DNA from: Trochalopteron elliotii
Lineage: Eukaryota; Chordata; Aves; Passeriformes; Leiothrichidae
Assembly: GCA_024734555.1 (NCBI GenBank)
Contig: JANPWX010000469.1
Span: 175,989 to 239,988, forward strand
DNA length: 64,000 bases
Reading direction: 5' to 3'
Shown: in pieces, positions 33,731-47,219 of the stretch
How positions within the stretch are numbered: position 1 is the first letter of the stretch
Layout: every line of letters starts with the position of its first letter
Made by a program: the position numbers and the translations under genes
Notes under the pieces: model-generated
What the model was told of the DNA's origin: nothing
Database searches by the model: none
Seen by the model: only the letters and a program-made list of their open reading frames with translations

Positions 33731-36700
33731 TCAGTGAGAGCACTAAATTGGGGAATACCACTCCTGAGCCAAGGACAGCCTTAATTTGTCCCCAGTGTGG
33801 GGCACAAAAGGGTGAGATAACAGATCTGCCCAGAGCAGGTTGGAAACAGGTTTGGTCCAAACATTTTTTGTATTGGGTCACAATGTTGCTTGGTCTGTTC
33901 ATGTGGGTGTTGTGCCTCTGTGTATTGCCATCTATGCTCCTCGTGGGGAGTTTTTTCAGAGCAGGGAGAGCAATCAGGATTGTTTTGTTGTTGTACTGTG
34001 GGATGCCAGTTTATGACATTATAACATCGAGGGCAATGAGGGTCACTTGACTATTCAGTGTTGCTTTCCAAGGAGAACAGGGAAGGATGATTTTCCCCAG
34101 CTTTTCACCCCTTTTTCCTCCCCCAGGCCTGTTAAAACAGCTTTTGAGAGTTGAATTCCTTTTGTATGTTAAGGAAAGCATGTTTTTGTTGCTCAGTCTG
34201 CCAGGTCTACTCAGTGGGCTCCATGCCATGTTGAGAGTCAGGACAGAGATTTCTGGGGAGGTCATTCAGAGATCTGCCCCCAAGGGTGAATAGATGTGCA
34301 TAGCATGGGAGACAATGGGCCAGGTTTAGGGGAAATTCTCTGCTACAGTGTTTGGAAGTTCATCTCTAAAGAAGTACAGGACCCTGTTAAAGTGACAGAG
34401 TATTTACAAGGAGAATGCTGTGGCAACTCCAGGGAGGAGAAACATTGCAGTGTGCTGAGCCCTGGCTTTTTTTTACTAGGCACTGCTTGTCACTAGAGAG
34501 CACCCTCTGGCTAGAAGGAGGAAAGCAGAGCAACAGGCACTGTGGCTGTCTTTAGACTCTTTCCCTTTCTTTGCTCCTTCCATTTGGGATCCTGTAAGCT
34601 TCCCAGCATTTTTCTTGTATTTCATCCATACCTTTGGGGCAGCATTTTTGTAGGTTCCACTTGTCCTGGTTAGACTGATGGTGGCTTGTATGCCCAAATG
34701 TTCTCTTTTCTGAGGAGAGTAGTTCAAGTTCACTCCCTGGCCATCATGGCTCTTCAGCAAAAAATGAGGAAAAAGATCATTCAGAGGCTGTGATGTGCCC
34801 TTTCCAGGTGGTTTTGAATATTAGAATGGCTGGGCTGGAGATCAAATTGACTCTGCTTGCTCCTAGGCTTTCCATTTGTGTGACACCTGTGGATGAATTA
34901 GTCACACCTCTGTCTTCATACACACTCTAATGACCTCAGAGTAAGCCACTGAGGAGAAAGTTCTCCTGTGATGTGAGTGGAAGGGAATGTTTGGCATTTC
35001 ATTAACAAATGCTACCATTCCCAACTGTATTCAGAAGGCATTTAGTAGGAAATCCTCCCAGGACTGAAAGAAATTAAGTTCACATTCATGGATTGTAACT
35101 TGGATGTCAGTTGAGTGCTTTGCTGTTTCTATCTCAGTAGACAGCATGAGTGCAGAGAAGTGTCTTGTTTTCAGGCAGCTCTCCTGTTCCACACTGCCAA
35201 ATATTGCCTGGATCTTTCTGAGTATTTGGACAGGGCTAAGCACACCTCGTGTGTCTGTTAATTGCCTTCTCTGTGGAGTTCTTGCTGGTTTATCTGGCTT
35301 CTGGGCCTTGGGGGAGCAGCTCCATCAGGATTTTGCTACCTTGTTACACAAATTTAATGGTTATAAAAAGAAAAAGAAAGTGAACAAAATATCTATGAAC
35401 CTTTCTTTCCTGATGTCTGAGTAAAGAGAAATGAAAAATGTAACTTTTCCTGCCTTTCTCTGGACACTTTGTAATAGATCCTGAAATGCTACATGCTTTA
35501 GGGAACTGTCTGAATTAGAGTACAAATGAGGTGGCAATTGCTTGGAAAGTGCAAGAATATAATCCATAAAGACTTTGGGAAGAGTTGAAACTATTGCTTG
35601 GAAACTATTGCTTGTATGGAATTCAGCACAAAGGACTCCATGAAGTTATGTGCTCTTCCCTATTTGCTGTTTTCTCTCAACACTGTGCATGGAATAGAGC
35701 ACAAAGAGCTTAACACAGGACTCCTGCTGTCAGGGAAAGCCAGAAAGAAATGCTTAAAGGATTCCTGCAGTGCGAGAAATCTGTGATTAAGACATTTCAT
35801 AACTCAGCTTGCCATGGAGATTTTCCCACAGCCCACGATTCCCAAGGGCAGTTTCTCAGGAGAGATACCAGTTTGATTAGCAGCTTGTTGTCCTAGAGCC
35901 CTATTCCTACCATGTCTGCCACCTCTTCCTGGAGATGTTTAAGGAACCTCTGGGCTGCTGTTCCTTGGACAGCCCCAAAGGCATGTGGCTCACAATGCAG
36001 GCCAGTTTACCAGGGAAGCTGTTGTCCCTGTGCTTTAGCAGCCTTTGGTGTGTAGTTGTTTCCTAAAGAATCTCCTCATAATCCAAAAAATGAGAAATGC
36101 TATCACCTGCTCGTGTGTCCTTTTGTATGAAGACTTGAAAGGTGTTGGAACCAGGCTGTTGTCACAGTGACCAGGTGAACACATGTGCAGTGAAGTTAAA
36201 TTTGATGTCATTATGGGTCAAGCTCATAAATTCTGGGAATGGAGGGAGTATGAGGAGGAAGAGCTTTGTCTAAGGAGTGGTGTGGTGGCCAGACACGCTG
36301 CCAGTGCAGCCCAGACATGATGGGATCACCTGGGCCTGGCTCAGAGCCACGGCAGGGTGTGCCCAAGTTTCAGGTGTGTTGAGGAGTTTCTGCAGCATTT
36401 AGCAAGGCAAGATCTGATGTAGCTGTGTGTTTGCAAGTTTAGTTTCGGTGCTTGAAATGCAGAAGGCAAATGAATTTCACTCCCACCCACAGGAATGAGA
36501 GCCTGTCAGTCCAGCAAGGCAGAGGAGGTGTCCAGCTACCTCAGAGAGAGAACAACACACTTTTGGGAACCTACCCTGGTGAGAGCAGATACAGCCCTGC
36601 AGCCATCCTGCCTGGCTTTATGGAGCAATCCCACAGAGAAAGCAGCACTCTCATTGCTGTAGGAAACACTGAACTCCTAGATAGGAAAAGAATGAAGAGG

Positions 36701-38248
36701 TCTCCTCTCTCTCCCAAGCCTGGGGCTTATTCTGATCCCTTTGAAACCCTCTGTAAACAGTTCTGTACAACTGATGGAGCTGGTTGTTTTTGCTCTATCC
36801 CAGCCCTCCCTGGCTCTCAGCTTTGCACACCTTGTCTGTGGTGATGTAAATGATGTCAGGTTTAAGGCTGTGTTCCAAGAGTGATCCACGTTGCCAGATA
36901 GAAATTTCTGTTCAGCCCTGTAAGTCACATCCAGGAAGATGTGGCATAATGTCATATATAACTCAGATCTTTATAAGATGTGCCTTCCATTAGCAGCTTC
37001 ACCATGTTGAGGCATCATGCTTAAAGTGCCTCAGCCTGGCTGTCCCCCTGTTTTTTACTCACAAACAATTTGAAGCTGGTGGGGCAATGAGGAATCACCT
37101 CATTTTTAAAAGCAGAAGCCAAAAATTCATAGGGAAAAACCCATGTAGGAAGCATAGGAGCTCACAAGTGTTGTGAAGGTAATTCAGTGTATTCTATAAA
37201 ACAGGTAAATGACAGCCAATGCAAAACACTCATTAAAACAGATCCTGTGCTGCTTCAATAGCATATTAAAAAGAAAAAAAAAGGGCACTGACAGTAAAAG
37301 GTTGTTCAGAACATGCTCATTCCTGTGCCTTGCAATTTCCAATTCCCCTGTTGTTTTAAAGTTTTTGATTTATTTTTACTCTTAAGAAGTTTTTCCATAA
37401 AGGAGAGCCCAAAACCTAGGATGAGCTGTTCCTGTAGTGGTACTTGCTCTGAGTTCAGAGCTTCTCCCCTGCATAGAACATGTGATTTGGCTCTCCAGGA
37501 ATATTTCAGTCTCTTTGAAAGTTTGCACCCAGAGCAAGAAAACTGGTTTGAATCTTCCTTTCCTGCCTAGCAAATAGATTCAGGCTGCTTTGAAACGTGG
37601 AAACACAACGTGGCAGGGATGGCTGTGCATGTGTCTGCCAGCTGGGCTCAGCTCAGGGGCTGTGTCTTGGGAGCAGTGGGACTGCTGTGCTCTGTGTTCT
37701 GGCACAAACAGCTGGAACAGCCCTTTTGGTTGAGGGCAGAGTGGGGAATCCACCAGTTTGTTTGCCACCAATCTGTGTTTGGCTGCCTCATTTCTGAAAG
37801 AACTTAATGCAGCAGAGTTGGTGTTACTGGCAGCCTCAACTGCTGTTTATCTGGCAGTAAAATGATTGCCAACCTGGTCAGTGTCTAGTGTTTGGAGATC
37901 CTAAATTTATCATTTTATTCCAAGTGTCCTTGTCCATGAAATGGGACAAGGCCTTTTTTTCCTTTATATTTAACTGGGCATTTGTGCATTTGTTGACATA
38001 TTGACTAAAGTTGATCAGTATGTGAAGGTGAGGTGATCTCTCTTGTCAGAATTTCAGATTGTGGGGGAGCAGTGTTTTCTGTCTGGGGATGTCTTGTTCC
38101 CCCCCAAACACACACAGACATTTTTCATGTAGATCTTTGAGGCATTCTACAAGACATGATTGAATTGAACCCTTATATAACTTCTCTGAGGTAGCAAAAC
38201 CCAGGCTGATTTGATGGGCCGGGAAATGAGATGAACCTCAATGGAATT

Positions 38249-38267
38249 TAAATAATAATAATAATAA
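38249..38267. repeat. (TAA)n microsatellite
   Basis: Six or so uninterrupted TAA units in the intergenic region. Confidence 0.85.
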
Positions 38268-41200
38268 GGCAGGATGAGCTTTCTGGCACTTCCAGTTTTA
38301 TTGGGGGGTGGTTTTCAGGCCTTGCTGCTTCAGACATGCTTGGTTGCCCTCACTGTGCAGACATTACTAAGTGTGAGAGAGGAATAAATCAGTATAATTG
38401 CAGAAAAGACTATTTGGTAGCAGCTTAATGTTTAGATTGTTACAGTCACAGAACTAACATCTATCAAAAAACCTTTGGATTCAATTTAAAGCAAATTTAG
38501 TGTAATTCTGGGCTTATTAGTGCTTTTGTGCAATAGGATTAATGCACCACGTGGGGGCAATAAGTGATTGTCTGTGTCTCAACTTTTACCTGTGGATAAG
38601 AACACGGCAGACACAGTTGTCAGATTTTGCCTGGACTTTTGTTCCAGTGTTATGGTTCTATTTGGTTGCAGTTTGTAGCTTGTCCATGCTCTTGGTTTTT
38701 GTGCTGTGGCTCCAGAACTGCTTCTGGCTACAGACTGAACCTTCTGGGCAGGGAGGACGTGCTGGGACAAGTTCCCTAGTCAGACTGAGAGAAGCTGCTG
38801 AGTGAGTGCATCTGTGTGTGTGCAGGTATGAACATATGCTGTGCTTAATTTACTTGTTCTAATTGCCACCTTCACTATGAGAGCCAAGTTAAAATAGAGA
38901 TGAAATTATGAAAGTCAAAGTAGGTGATTGCAAAAAGGGATTGCAGCCTCTTGGGTTTTTTCTGTTAGCAGAAGTTTTTCCTGTACATAAGTTCCCAGGC
39001 CTGTTCTAAAGAATTGGCTAATAATGAGGGTTTAATTTCGGGTCATGGTCTAAGGCTGGTGGACTTTGTGCTTTACAAAGGCCAGTGTAATTAGAAGTTG
39101 AAGTATGTGTCAACGAGCTCTTGAAAAATACTCCAAAGGGGAACAATCTGAGAAGCTCAAAGATTTTTTTTCTGAGAGTTCTAGAGCATGATTGTGGGGG
39201 GCAGAATTATTTAATATTGGAAGTGTAAAATCCCAGCCACAGAGTCTACAAGTATCCATGGCATGGAAATCAGTTGGTTTAGCAAGGAGCTGCTACTGCT
39301 GAGTGCCTTTGCTATTCCATCTCTGCCACTAGAACAAGGTACATTCTGACCATTTTGGAAGCATCTTCATTCATTGCTGTTGAAGAGCAGTATTTCTCTT
39401 ATGCTTTCAGGTCAATTTTAACAGTAGGTGAGCCTGGAGCAAGAAAGTAATTCTGGTAATTCTGGCATGTACAGGTATGGCTGTGTTGTTCAATCTTTGT
39501 GCTCATCATGTGGATCATATCTCTGCTTATCTGGCAATTCCTGTTCACCTTGACTTGAGTGTTTTGTCATTTGCTAATGGTAGATTGGTCACATTTTATG
39601 ATTTCACTCTCTCCAGTTTTTCTACAATCTGGGGTGCTGGTGGGCTGTTAGTACAGAGCACCACCTGACTAAAATTGCTGAAATTGGCTTGATTTTGCTA
39701 TTTAAGAAACAAACTTATACTTTTTGTGACTGTTGGATAGAGAAGTGGTTAATCAGTGATGAGGCAGGTTGAGGAATGGCTTGTTGATCCGTGCAGACTG
39801 GTCCCCACTGAGATGTCTGAAATGATGTGGAAGGCAATCCAGAGGATGGGTCAGTAAAAGAAGATAACTAGTCTCTGTCTGGTACAAGCTGTGAAGTACT
39901 TGGTTGAACTCTTCAGGGCTGAAACACTTCCAGACCAGAAACATGGCCAGGGTGGTCACTAACTGTCATGACATTTCATCAGACATGTGAACACAGTAGT
40001 GGAAAAGCAAGTTTTTACCCTGGTGAACCTCTGAGGTGTTCTGCAGATGGTGCAGTCTCACCAGGTCCTCAAGAGTGATGGAAGAAGGAGTGATTGTCTT
40101 GTGGAGAAAGCTCTCAGCCCTTCCAGACAGTCCTAAGTGACTCTGTGCTTTGGCTTAGGTTAATGATGCCTACAGCTAATTGTTGAATATCTCCTGGTAG
40201 ACTAACAGATGAGAGAATTGTCATACAGTGCTCTGCCTTGAACCAGAGTAGGACAATGGCAGTGAGCTGTGGCACTCAAAGGTCTGTGAAGGGCCCCAAA
40301 AGGGATTCTGGCCCTTTCAATGACCCCCCTGCAATGAAACCCATACCAATCCATCCTCCTCTTCTCATCCTTGGCATGCCCATGTGTGTTGTCACTGTGC
40401 AGTCCCAGTACAACACACTGGAGAAATGAACTGGTGACATGTGGCCTGGTTAGTTTGGTGTACATGGTATAAAATGCTGGCTTAAATAGTTGTAAATATT
40501 TTTGCTCTCAGCTATGCCTACTTGCTGCTGTAGACAGAAGGGAAGGCAGTGTAAGCATTTGAAACGACTTGCCTTGTTGTGAGATGGAGACCTCTGAGAG
40601 ACAGAGCTTTGTAGTGTGTATTTGGAAAATATGTGCTGACAAAATCATCAGTAGGTGTAATTTTTCAGTCTGCAGAATTTCTCTTTGTCATGGTGGTGGA
40701 TCTGAATAAAAAGAAGCTTTTCCAGCTGTTATCTTGGTTGGATAAGAAGTCTGCTTTGAAGGACTTCCTCAACCCTCATCCAGAGAGTGATTAAAGAAAA
40801 AGATGATATTATAGTGTAGTGAAAGGGTAATTCTAATTATCCTTCTCAGGCCAAGAGGAGAACGTGGTGCTGATTATCTCTTATATTACTTGAGTGAGAG
40901 AGTAACACCTCGTTATCAGTTTTTATCTCAAAAGGAGAAAGTTGTACTTTATACTGACACTGCATCCTTCCAACAGCAACAGATGGCTTTCATGTGTAAT
41001 GACATTCTTCTTCTAGTTTTGGTCTCTAAACTTCCTCCTCCTCCTGTAAAGGCTTCAAACACTGCCTGGATGGCTGAAAAGTTTGATTTCATGGGTGTTA
41101 CAGAAACTCAAAAGTCTTTATGGATAGCTGTGAAGAACATACTGCTGAGTCTGGTAGAGATAACCATCCACTCCCTCTTTTAGTTTTCAAAATCACCAAA

Positions 41201-41309
41201 CACCACATCTCAAGAATGTTTTTTGTTATAGTCGCTGAGAATTTATTAAATGATTTAGTGTATAGAACAGAGCTTCAACCTGATATGGCCCTTCCAAATT
41301 GTACCCTGT

Positions 41310-41445
41310 GGCTTCTCCATCTGTGGAAGTGTTCAAGGCCAGGTTGGATGGGGCTTGGAGCAACCTGGGATGTTGGAATGTGGTCCTTGCCCTGGATGGT
41401 CTTTAAGATCCTTTCCATATCAAACTATTCTGGAATTCTCTGATA
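41310..41445 (+). repeat. CR1 LINE 3' tail (plus)
   Basis: It contains 'gtggaagtgttcaaggcca', 'ggttggatggggcttggag', 'caacctgggatgttggaat' and 'tggtctttaagatcctttc', in the order of the CR1 3' end. The short 'ccctggatgg' replaces the usual 'gcccatggca', showing divergence. Confidence 0.82.
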
Positions 41446-43039
41446 TGATGGAAAAGAACTTTTTTTTGTTTGTGTGGGTAGACAGGTCAGAAATGAGCTG
41501 TGTGTAGAAATAGAGGTGCTCGGGATGGGGACAACTAAACACACTGAACCTCTGTGCCTTTTCCTTACTGCATTGTTTCAGTTCAGTGAATTACTTGTGT
41601 TTTGGGTAAGCAATAAAGTCAGCACTCTTGAGTGAAGCATAAAGAGCAGCAGCAGGGTGTTGATGTTTCTGAAGACTCTGCCACATCTGTAATTTTTGCT
41701 TCCTCTCCTGAGTGTGGTGGTATGTAGCTTTCAAGTTCTCTTAGTGGCAGCTGCTTTTTTTGCACAAGAAAACTTTAGTGCTCTTTTTAGATGTTAAAGA
41801 AAGTGATTGAAATGAAGATGGCTCTAAAGTGTCTGCACTTTGAAGGATGTGAAACTGTATTAACACTTAAGCTGCAGATAAAAAGCCATGCAAATAGGAT
41901 ACTGAAACAGTCTGTCAGTAATGAAAGCACTTCACCTGACTGAAATCACAGTTGATCTGATGAATGGAGTTGTCTAAAATGTTGGGTACACTTTTGCAAC
42001 TTTCCTATTTATGGGGGTTTTCTTCTGTATCCATGAGATTCTTCAGCTCCACATCACTTTTTAAGGAGAACAATCATGGGACATATTTTTTTAAACCTTG
42101 TGTCTTTTGTTCTTTTGAAGCAATGAGAATGCTGCTAGTCAGGAATTACTCATTAAATTTGCAAGTTGCCTTTTGGTGAGTGAGAGTTATGAAGCTGCTT
42201 CTGTTTGAAAGGGCTCTTCTGCATAATTTATGTGCTTTTTATTACCAAAAGTCGTATACTAGGCTAATATTCTGTTTTTCATATTGCTGTGAAAAGGTCA
42301 AGTTCTCAGAAACAAGATGGTTCCTTGCATTTCTCGTGCTATTAGCCAACAATCCATATCTAGAGAAACCCAAGATTTCTCTCATTCCTGCTGCTTCTTG
42401 TCTTGAAGAGCAGACTGTAGTGAGCTATGGGTGACTCAGGGGTTGTCAAAGGTGGTCCTTTTCAGGAAGAGCTCTTTTCCTGGCTATCCTGTTATCTGCC
42501 AGCCTTGGCCTCGGCTTTGAGGCTGATGAAATCCAGACGGTGCAAAGATCTGTTTGTCCCGTGCTGAATTTCCTACAGTGTTTTGTTCTTGTCTGTGTCA
42601 GTAAGGGATGGGCTTGCTGGTTGGGGAGGGAGGAGGAGGATGCTGCTTTTGTGGTCTTCAGCTCCTTTGGCCAGCAACCCGCCCCGATGCCTCAGTGCAG
42701 CACCCACGTTTTCTTCTGTTCTGTAGAGCTGAATGTTTCTATTCCCACTTAAAATTTATATGTGAAAAACTTAACTAAGTGAAGACCTAAAACGTTCATT
42801 ACTCTGCCTGGGGCTGGCTACTGGCATGGTGTCGTCCCCCAGAGCAGTGTTTCCCTGAGCAAATGAGATCTGTGGGGTGTCCGTGGTGGGTGTCTGGGGT
42901 GTGCATTGGGCGATTTCATGTGCCTCTCTTTGGGGTGCAGCAGCCTGTGAGCTGGCTGCCCTTCAGCTTCGGACGGAAATATCCTTTTAAAGCCTTCCTC
43001 GTGCTGGAAAACCACACTTTGGGTTTCGCTTTGTTATAA

Positions 43040-43890
43040 AACAATCCTATAAGCTCGGCGGAACCGGTGGGGCGGCAGGAGGGATCACTCCGTGTCTCGC
43101 TGCGCCGCTCTCCGCGATGCAGCTCCGTGCGCGGCCCCGCGGGCCTGCCCCGGGCCCCGNNNNNNNNNNNNNNNNNNNNNNNNNNNNNNNNNNNNNNNNN
43201 NNNNNNNNNNNNNNNNNNNNNNNNNNNNNNNNNNNNNNNNNNNNNNNNNNNNNNNNNNNNNNNNNNNNNNNNNNNNNNNNNNNNNNNNNNNNNNNNNNNN
43301 NNNNNNNNNNNNNNNNNNNNNNNNNNNNNNNNNNNNNNNNNNNNNNNNNNNNNNNNNNNNNNNNNNNNNNNNNNNNNNNNNNNNNNNNNNNNNNNNNNNN
43401 NNNNNNNNNNNNNNNNNNNNNNNNNNNNNNNNNNNNNNNNNNNNNNNNNNNNNNNNNNNNNNNNNNNNNNNNNNNNNNNNNNNNNNNNNNNNNNNNNNNN
43501 NNNNNNNNNNNNNNNNNNNNNNNNNNNNNNNNNNNCGAAGCCAGACATAGTGATCAATACAGAGAACGCCTTCGTTGGGGGTTCCGCAGGTCTGGCCTGG
43601 GCGGCTTGGCCGCTGCTCTCTGGGGCTGGGAGTGTGTGAGCGGCCGCGCCCCGGCACGCCCCGTCCCCTGCATCCGCCTCCGTGCGGGGACCGGGCTGGC
43701 GGGGTCCTGCTGTTCGGTCAGAGCAGCGCTCCTGGAGCCCCGCTCACCTGGCGGGGACCGGCTGCGGACATTCCCCGCTGTCCCCGCCCATCCAGCTCCT
43801 TCCGAGCCGGCGTGTGGCCGTGCCGCTCTGCAGGGGACAGCCATGGAGCCCTTCGAGGCCGTGAGGAGGGATGGGTCGTAGGGAGACATG
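43040..43890. promoter_or_regulatory. CpG island, likely FARP2 promoter and exon 1
   Basis: Sharp rise in GC and CpG from about 43040 (for example 'gcgccgctctccgcgatgc') to about 43890, with a central N gap. It lies about 4.7 kb upstream of the FARP2 start-codon exon on the same strand, so it most likely holds the transcription start and noncoding exon 1. No donor can be assigned because the core is missing. Confidence 0.65.
43160..43535. other. Assembly gap (376 N)
   Basis: A 376-base run of N in the second CpG island, almost the same size as the gap in the first island. The unread bases probably include the FARP2 core promoter. Long open frames crossing it are artefacts. Confidence 0.99.
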
Positions 43891-44224
43891 TCGCTCCTCT
43901 CACACCTGGGCGCTCAGAATCTTCCTCTCTCTTCTTTGAGGTGATGGATTCCTGTGCATCATTTGGTATCAGCTCAATGTAGCAATGCTAACGGGTGGCG
44001 ATGGCTTGGTGAGAAAGTCAAAAGAGGAAAGTTTGCTTTTTTTGTACTTCCTTGCTCCTCCGTGTGCAGCGATCCCTTCCCATGGAAGGCAGGGACCACC
44101 CTGCTCACACTCAGCAACTGGGAAGCTTCCCTTACTTCCTATCTGCCTTCTGCATGGGTGAGGGATGGAACACGGATCCTGCCACTGTCCAAGGCACTGT
44201 GCTCAATGTCCTTTGAAAGCTGTT

Positions 44225-44370
44225 GGTATCATCCAAGTGTTGCAAAGCCAGATTGGATGGGGTTTGAAGTAAACTGGTCTAGTGGAAGGTGTCCCTGCCT
44301 ATGGCAGGGGGTTGGAACAGAGTGGGGTTTAAGGCCCCTTCAAACCCAAACAACTCTATGTTTCTATCAT
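44225..44370 (+). repeat. CR1 LINE 3' tail (plus)
   Basis: It has 'ccagattggatggggtttg', 'ctggtctagtggaaggtgt', 'ccctgcctatggcaggggg', 'ttggaacagagtggggttt' and 'aaggccccttcaaacccaa' with terminal 'actctatgtttctatc', a recognisable 5'-truncated CR1 end. Confidence 0.85.
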
Positions 44371-46111
44371 CTTGCATATCTGCAGGTATAAGCTGCCTTT
44401 CCAGATTTGCTGGTAGCTGAAAACGCTGTCTTGCTTCTGAAAAATAAGTTTATTCCATCCAAGTAGAAGATGAAAGTTGTGGAGACTTAAATGCTGTTTC
44501 AAAAAGTACCTGGTACAAAAAGTAAAAAAAAAAAGATTATATCCAGCTACATAAATTTTGTAAATTTTGTTTTGTTTGCTCCTTCATTTAGGGCTGAGAG
44601 CAACACTCATTCAATCACGGTGCTTCAGGGAGCAGATTTAGCTTTGGTGCCTAGTCCCAGTTTGTAGGAAATTATCAGGATAAACACTGGGTGCAAACGA
44701 GTTCAGGGAGAGGCAATGCAAGGAAGATTTTTTAATCCTAGAACACTGATGTTGTGGTAATATTGCATTTTAGTTTTGCATTGTTGAGATCTTGTTGTGG
44801 CTCACCCACAGCTGGAGACTCCTGGTGCTGCGGGATGCTCTGCCTGTAGAAATTCTGTATCCTTGGAGCTTGCAGCCTGTCTCAGGCTTCACTAGTTCAT
44901 TTTCCTCCTCCTTTAGTGTAGTCAGCCCCTTGAACTGAAGTGTTTCCTGAACCATGGCACTATGGTTTTTGTCCAGAAGTGTCATATGTAGTTAGAGTAC
45001 ATAAAACATGATATGTGACTCTTGTGGGGAAATTGGAAATAGTGCTTGGCTTGATTAGCACCCCTCACACATTGGGTGTAGAAGGCAGTGGGAGCAGGGC
45101 AGGCTCTTTGGGGGTTGTTAATAGTCATGATGACATTACTGGGGTGCCTTGGGAGGGAACAGACTGTGGCATGGGGGAGATGCTCCCAGCTGGCACAGCT
45201 CCTGTGAGCATCCTGCTTGTTTCTGCACATCATGTGTTCTTTGCTCGTTTGGCCTTTAAAATCTGAGTATTGGCTGGTGTAAAATCCGAATGTTGGCCGG
45301 CTTAAATATTTTTAGGAATATGTCATTAGTAGGACACGAGGGCCAGCCCCACTGAATTCACTTTTCCTGTTACCACCTGTGGGGAAGGACTTTGACATGT
45401 GCAATTTCTGTTTGATATGACTTTGTTGTCTCCTGGCTGGTGCCCAAAGCTAGAGAGTACCCAGGAGCTCCTCGTGAGTCCGGCCTTGGGTGGCCTGCCT
45501 GCCTTGCTTTGGGGAAGCAGCTGGCTCCAGCTGGTGGGGAGGCTCTGAGGTCTCTGCTGCAGGGCTGTTCCTTGTGCTGCCCTGGCTGTTGCTGCTTGCA
45601 TTTTTTTCCTTTTGAGTAACTGCAGTGTGTGTCTCTCCCAGGAGCTGTTTATTCAGAAGGGAATGAACAGCTCCTGGAGCACTGATTTTAAGAGCGGGTG
45701 GGTATTAAAGAGCCTCGTGAGGAGTGTGACCCATCCTGGGCAGCTCCAGTTGCTCATAGGCTCCTGAATGCCAATAGCAAAAATTTACCTGATAAGGGAC
45801 ACAAATATCAAGGGGATACAGATGATCAGATCAAGCTCTAGTTTCTCTTCAGATTAGCAGTTAAAGGTGTAACCTGGGGCTTTCTTTCTGCTGAAATTTG
45901 TTGTTAGGGTGGTTTTAAAATTGATGACATAAAAGTTTTTCTCCTTGACTGTGTGGCCACACAAACCAAGAATTCAGCCAAAGAATATGCACAAAAAGCA
46001 CCCCAAGAAAGAAACTTTCTGATTATTTCTGCCACCCAAAGCTGAGAGGTTGAGCACTGGGCAACGTGTGCCCTCTTTTAAAGTTAAGTTCATCCTTCAT
46101 CCTGGGTTTGA

Positions 46112-46545
46112 TTTTGGGTCCCTGGTGCGTGTCCAGAGAAGGGCAGTGGAGCTGGGGAAGGGTCTGGAGAACAAGTCAGATGAGGCACAGCTGGGGGGGC
46201 TCAGCCTGGAGAACAGGAGGCTCAGGGAGAACCTTCTTCCTCTCTGTAACTCCCTGGCAGGAGGGTGCAGCCAAGTGGGGGTCAGGCCCTGCCCCCAGGG
46301 AACAAGGAGCAGGACAAGAGGAAGTGGCCTCAAGCTGTGTCAGAAGATATTTAGATTTGATATCAGGGAAAAATTCTTCACTGAAAGGTTTGTCAGGCAG
46401 TGGTGGAGTTCCCATCCCTGGAAGTGTTCAAACGTGTGTGGATGGGGCACTTGGGGACATGGTTTAGTGGTGGTGTTGGCAGTGCTGGGTTAGGGGTTGG
46501 ACTTGATGATGTCAGACTGTTTCCAGTCATAATGATTCTGTGATT
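46112..46545 (+). repeat. CR1 LINE 3' segment (plus)
   Basis: One of the better preserved CR1 copies here: 'gtccagagaagggcagtgg', 'gagctggggaagggtctgg', 'agcctggagaacaggaggc', 'ttgatatcagggaaaaatt', 'cttcactgaaaggtttgtc', 'gttcccatccctggaagtg', 'cacttggggacatggttta' and 'ggttggacttgatgatgtc', ending 'ataatgattctgtgatt'. The open frames across it are relics of sequence composition, not genes. Confidence 0.93.
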
Positions 46546-47219
46546 ATCACACTTTCTTGTTGCACATTGTCAGCTGGGAGACTGGCAGTGTCTCTGGGGG
46601 GTCTCAGCTGTGCTGCTTGGGCAGGGCTCTGCAGGTGCTCTGAGGCCACCCAAGTCTTGTGGTGGGTATGATTAGGTGGGGGGGCATGTCTGCCATTCTG
46701 GGATAAGTTTATCTCTACAGGGATCTACAGGTATAAAAATAAACCCCCCAAAGTGTTAAAATGCACTGGGCTGTGAGCTAGGAAGACATTTGACCAATCT
46801 TGATGTGTGTGAGAACTGATGTGTAAACCACCCCCAACTGATTTGTAAGGACATGCAGGGCTGGCTTCATTCAAATCCTTGAACAGGCTGCCTGCCTACC
46901 CTGAGCATAGAGAGACAAAGGAGTGTTTCCATGAGCTGCCTCTCTTCTTTTCTGACAAAATACCTTTATTACAAAACAATAACCTTTCACTCAGCCATGT
47001 GAAGGCTGTCCCACCACATACTCTGGAGTGTTGAGACACAGTGTGGTGTTTGGGTAATTCACCCAAAAGGCCCAAGGAGCCTCCCTGTGTGTTCCTGCTG
47101 GTGCCTTGCACCAAATACTCAGTGCCAGTGGTGGGCATGGGGTAGAGCTGTGCTGTATTCTGAGCACACTGGCCTCACTACTGGGATATTTGAGAGACAG
47201 GACCACCACTGAGAGACAT

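Larger units (their letters stand above)
33386..43030. other. Intergenic region SEPT2-FARP2
   Basis: No exon with splice sites or a family-level protein match was found. The open frames (up to 154 codons) look random or repeat-derived. It contains an LTR-like remnant at its start, a TAA repeat near 38250, one CR1 tail near 41310-41440 and otherwise unclassified, moderately AT-rich DNA. Confidence 0.7.

Noticed and set aside
33586..34050. 154-codon plus-strand open frame
   Set aside because: It begins in the LTR-like remnant and runs through probable ERV leader sequence. No protein-family match.
36452..36844. 130-codon plus-strand open frame in the intergenic region
   Set aside because: No domain or motif recognised and low-complexity-free random composition. 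No evidence of expression from sequence.
42916..43881. Several overlapping open frames across the second N gap
   Set aside because: Same cause: N bases and CpG-island composition. No splice or protein-family support.
46050..46493. 147- and 133-codon open frames
   Set aside because: They lie on the CR1 copy at 46112-46545.
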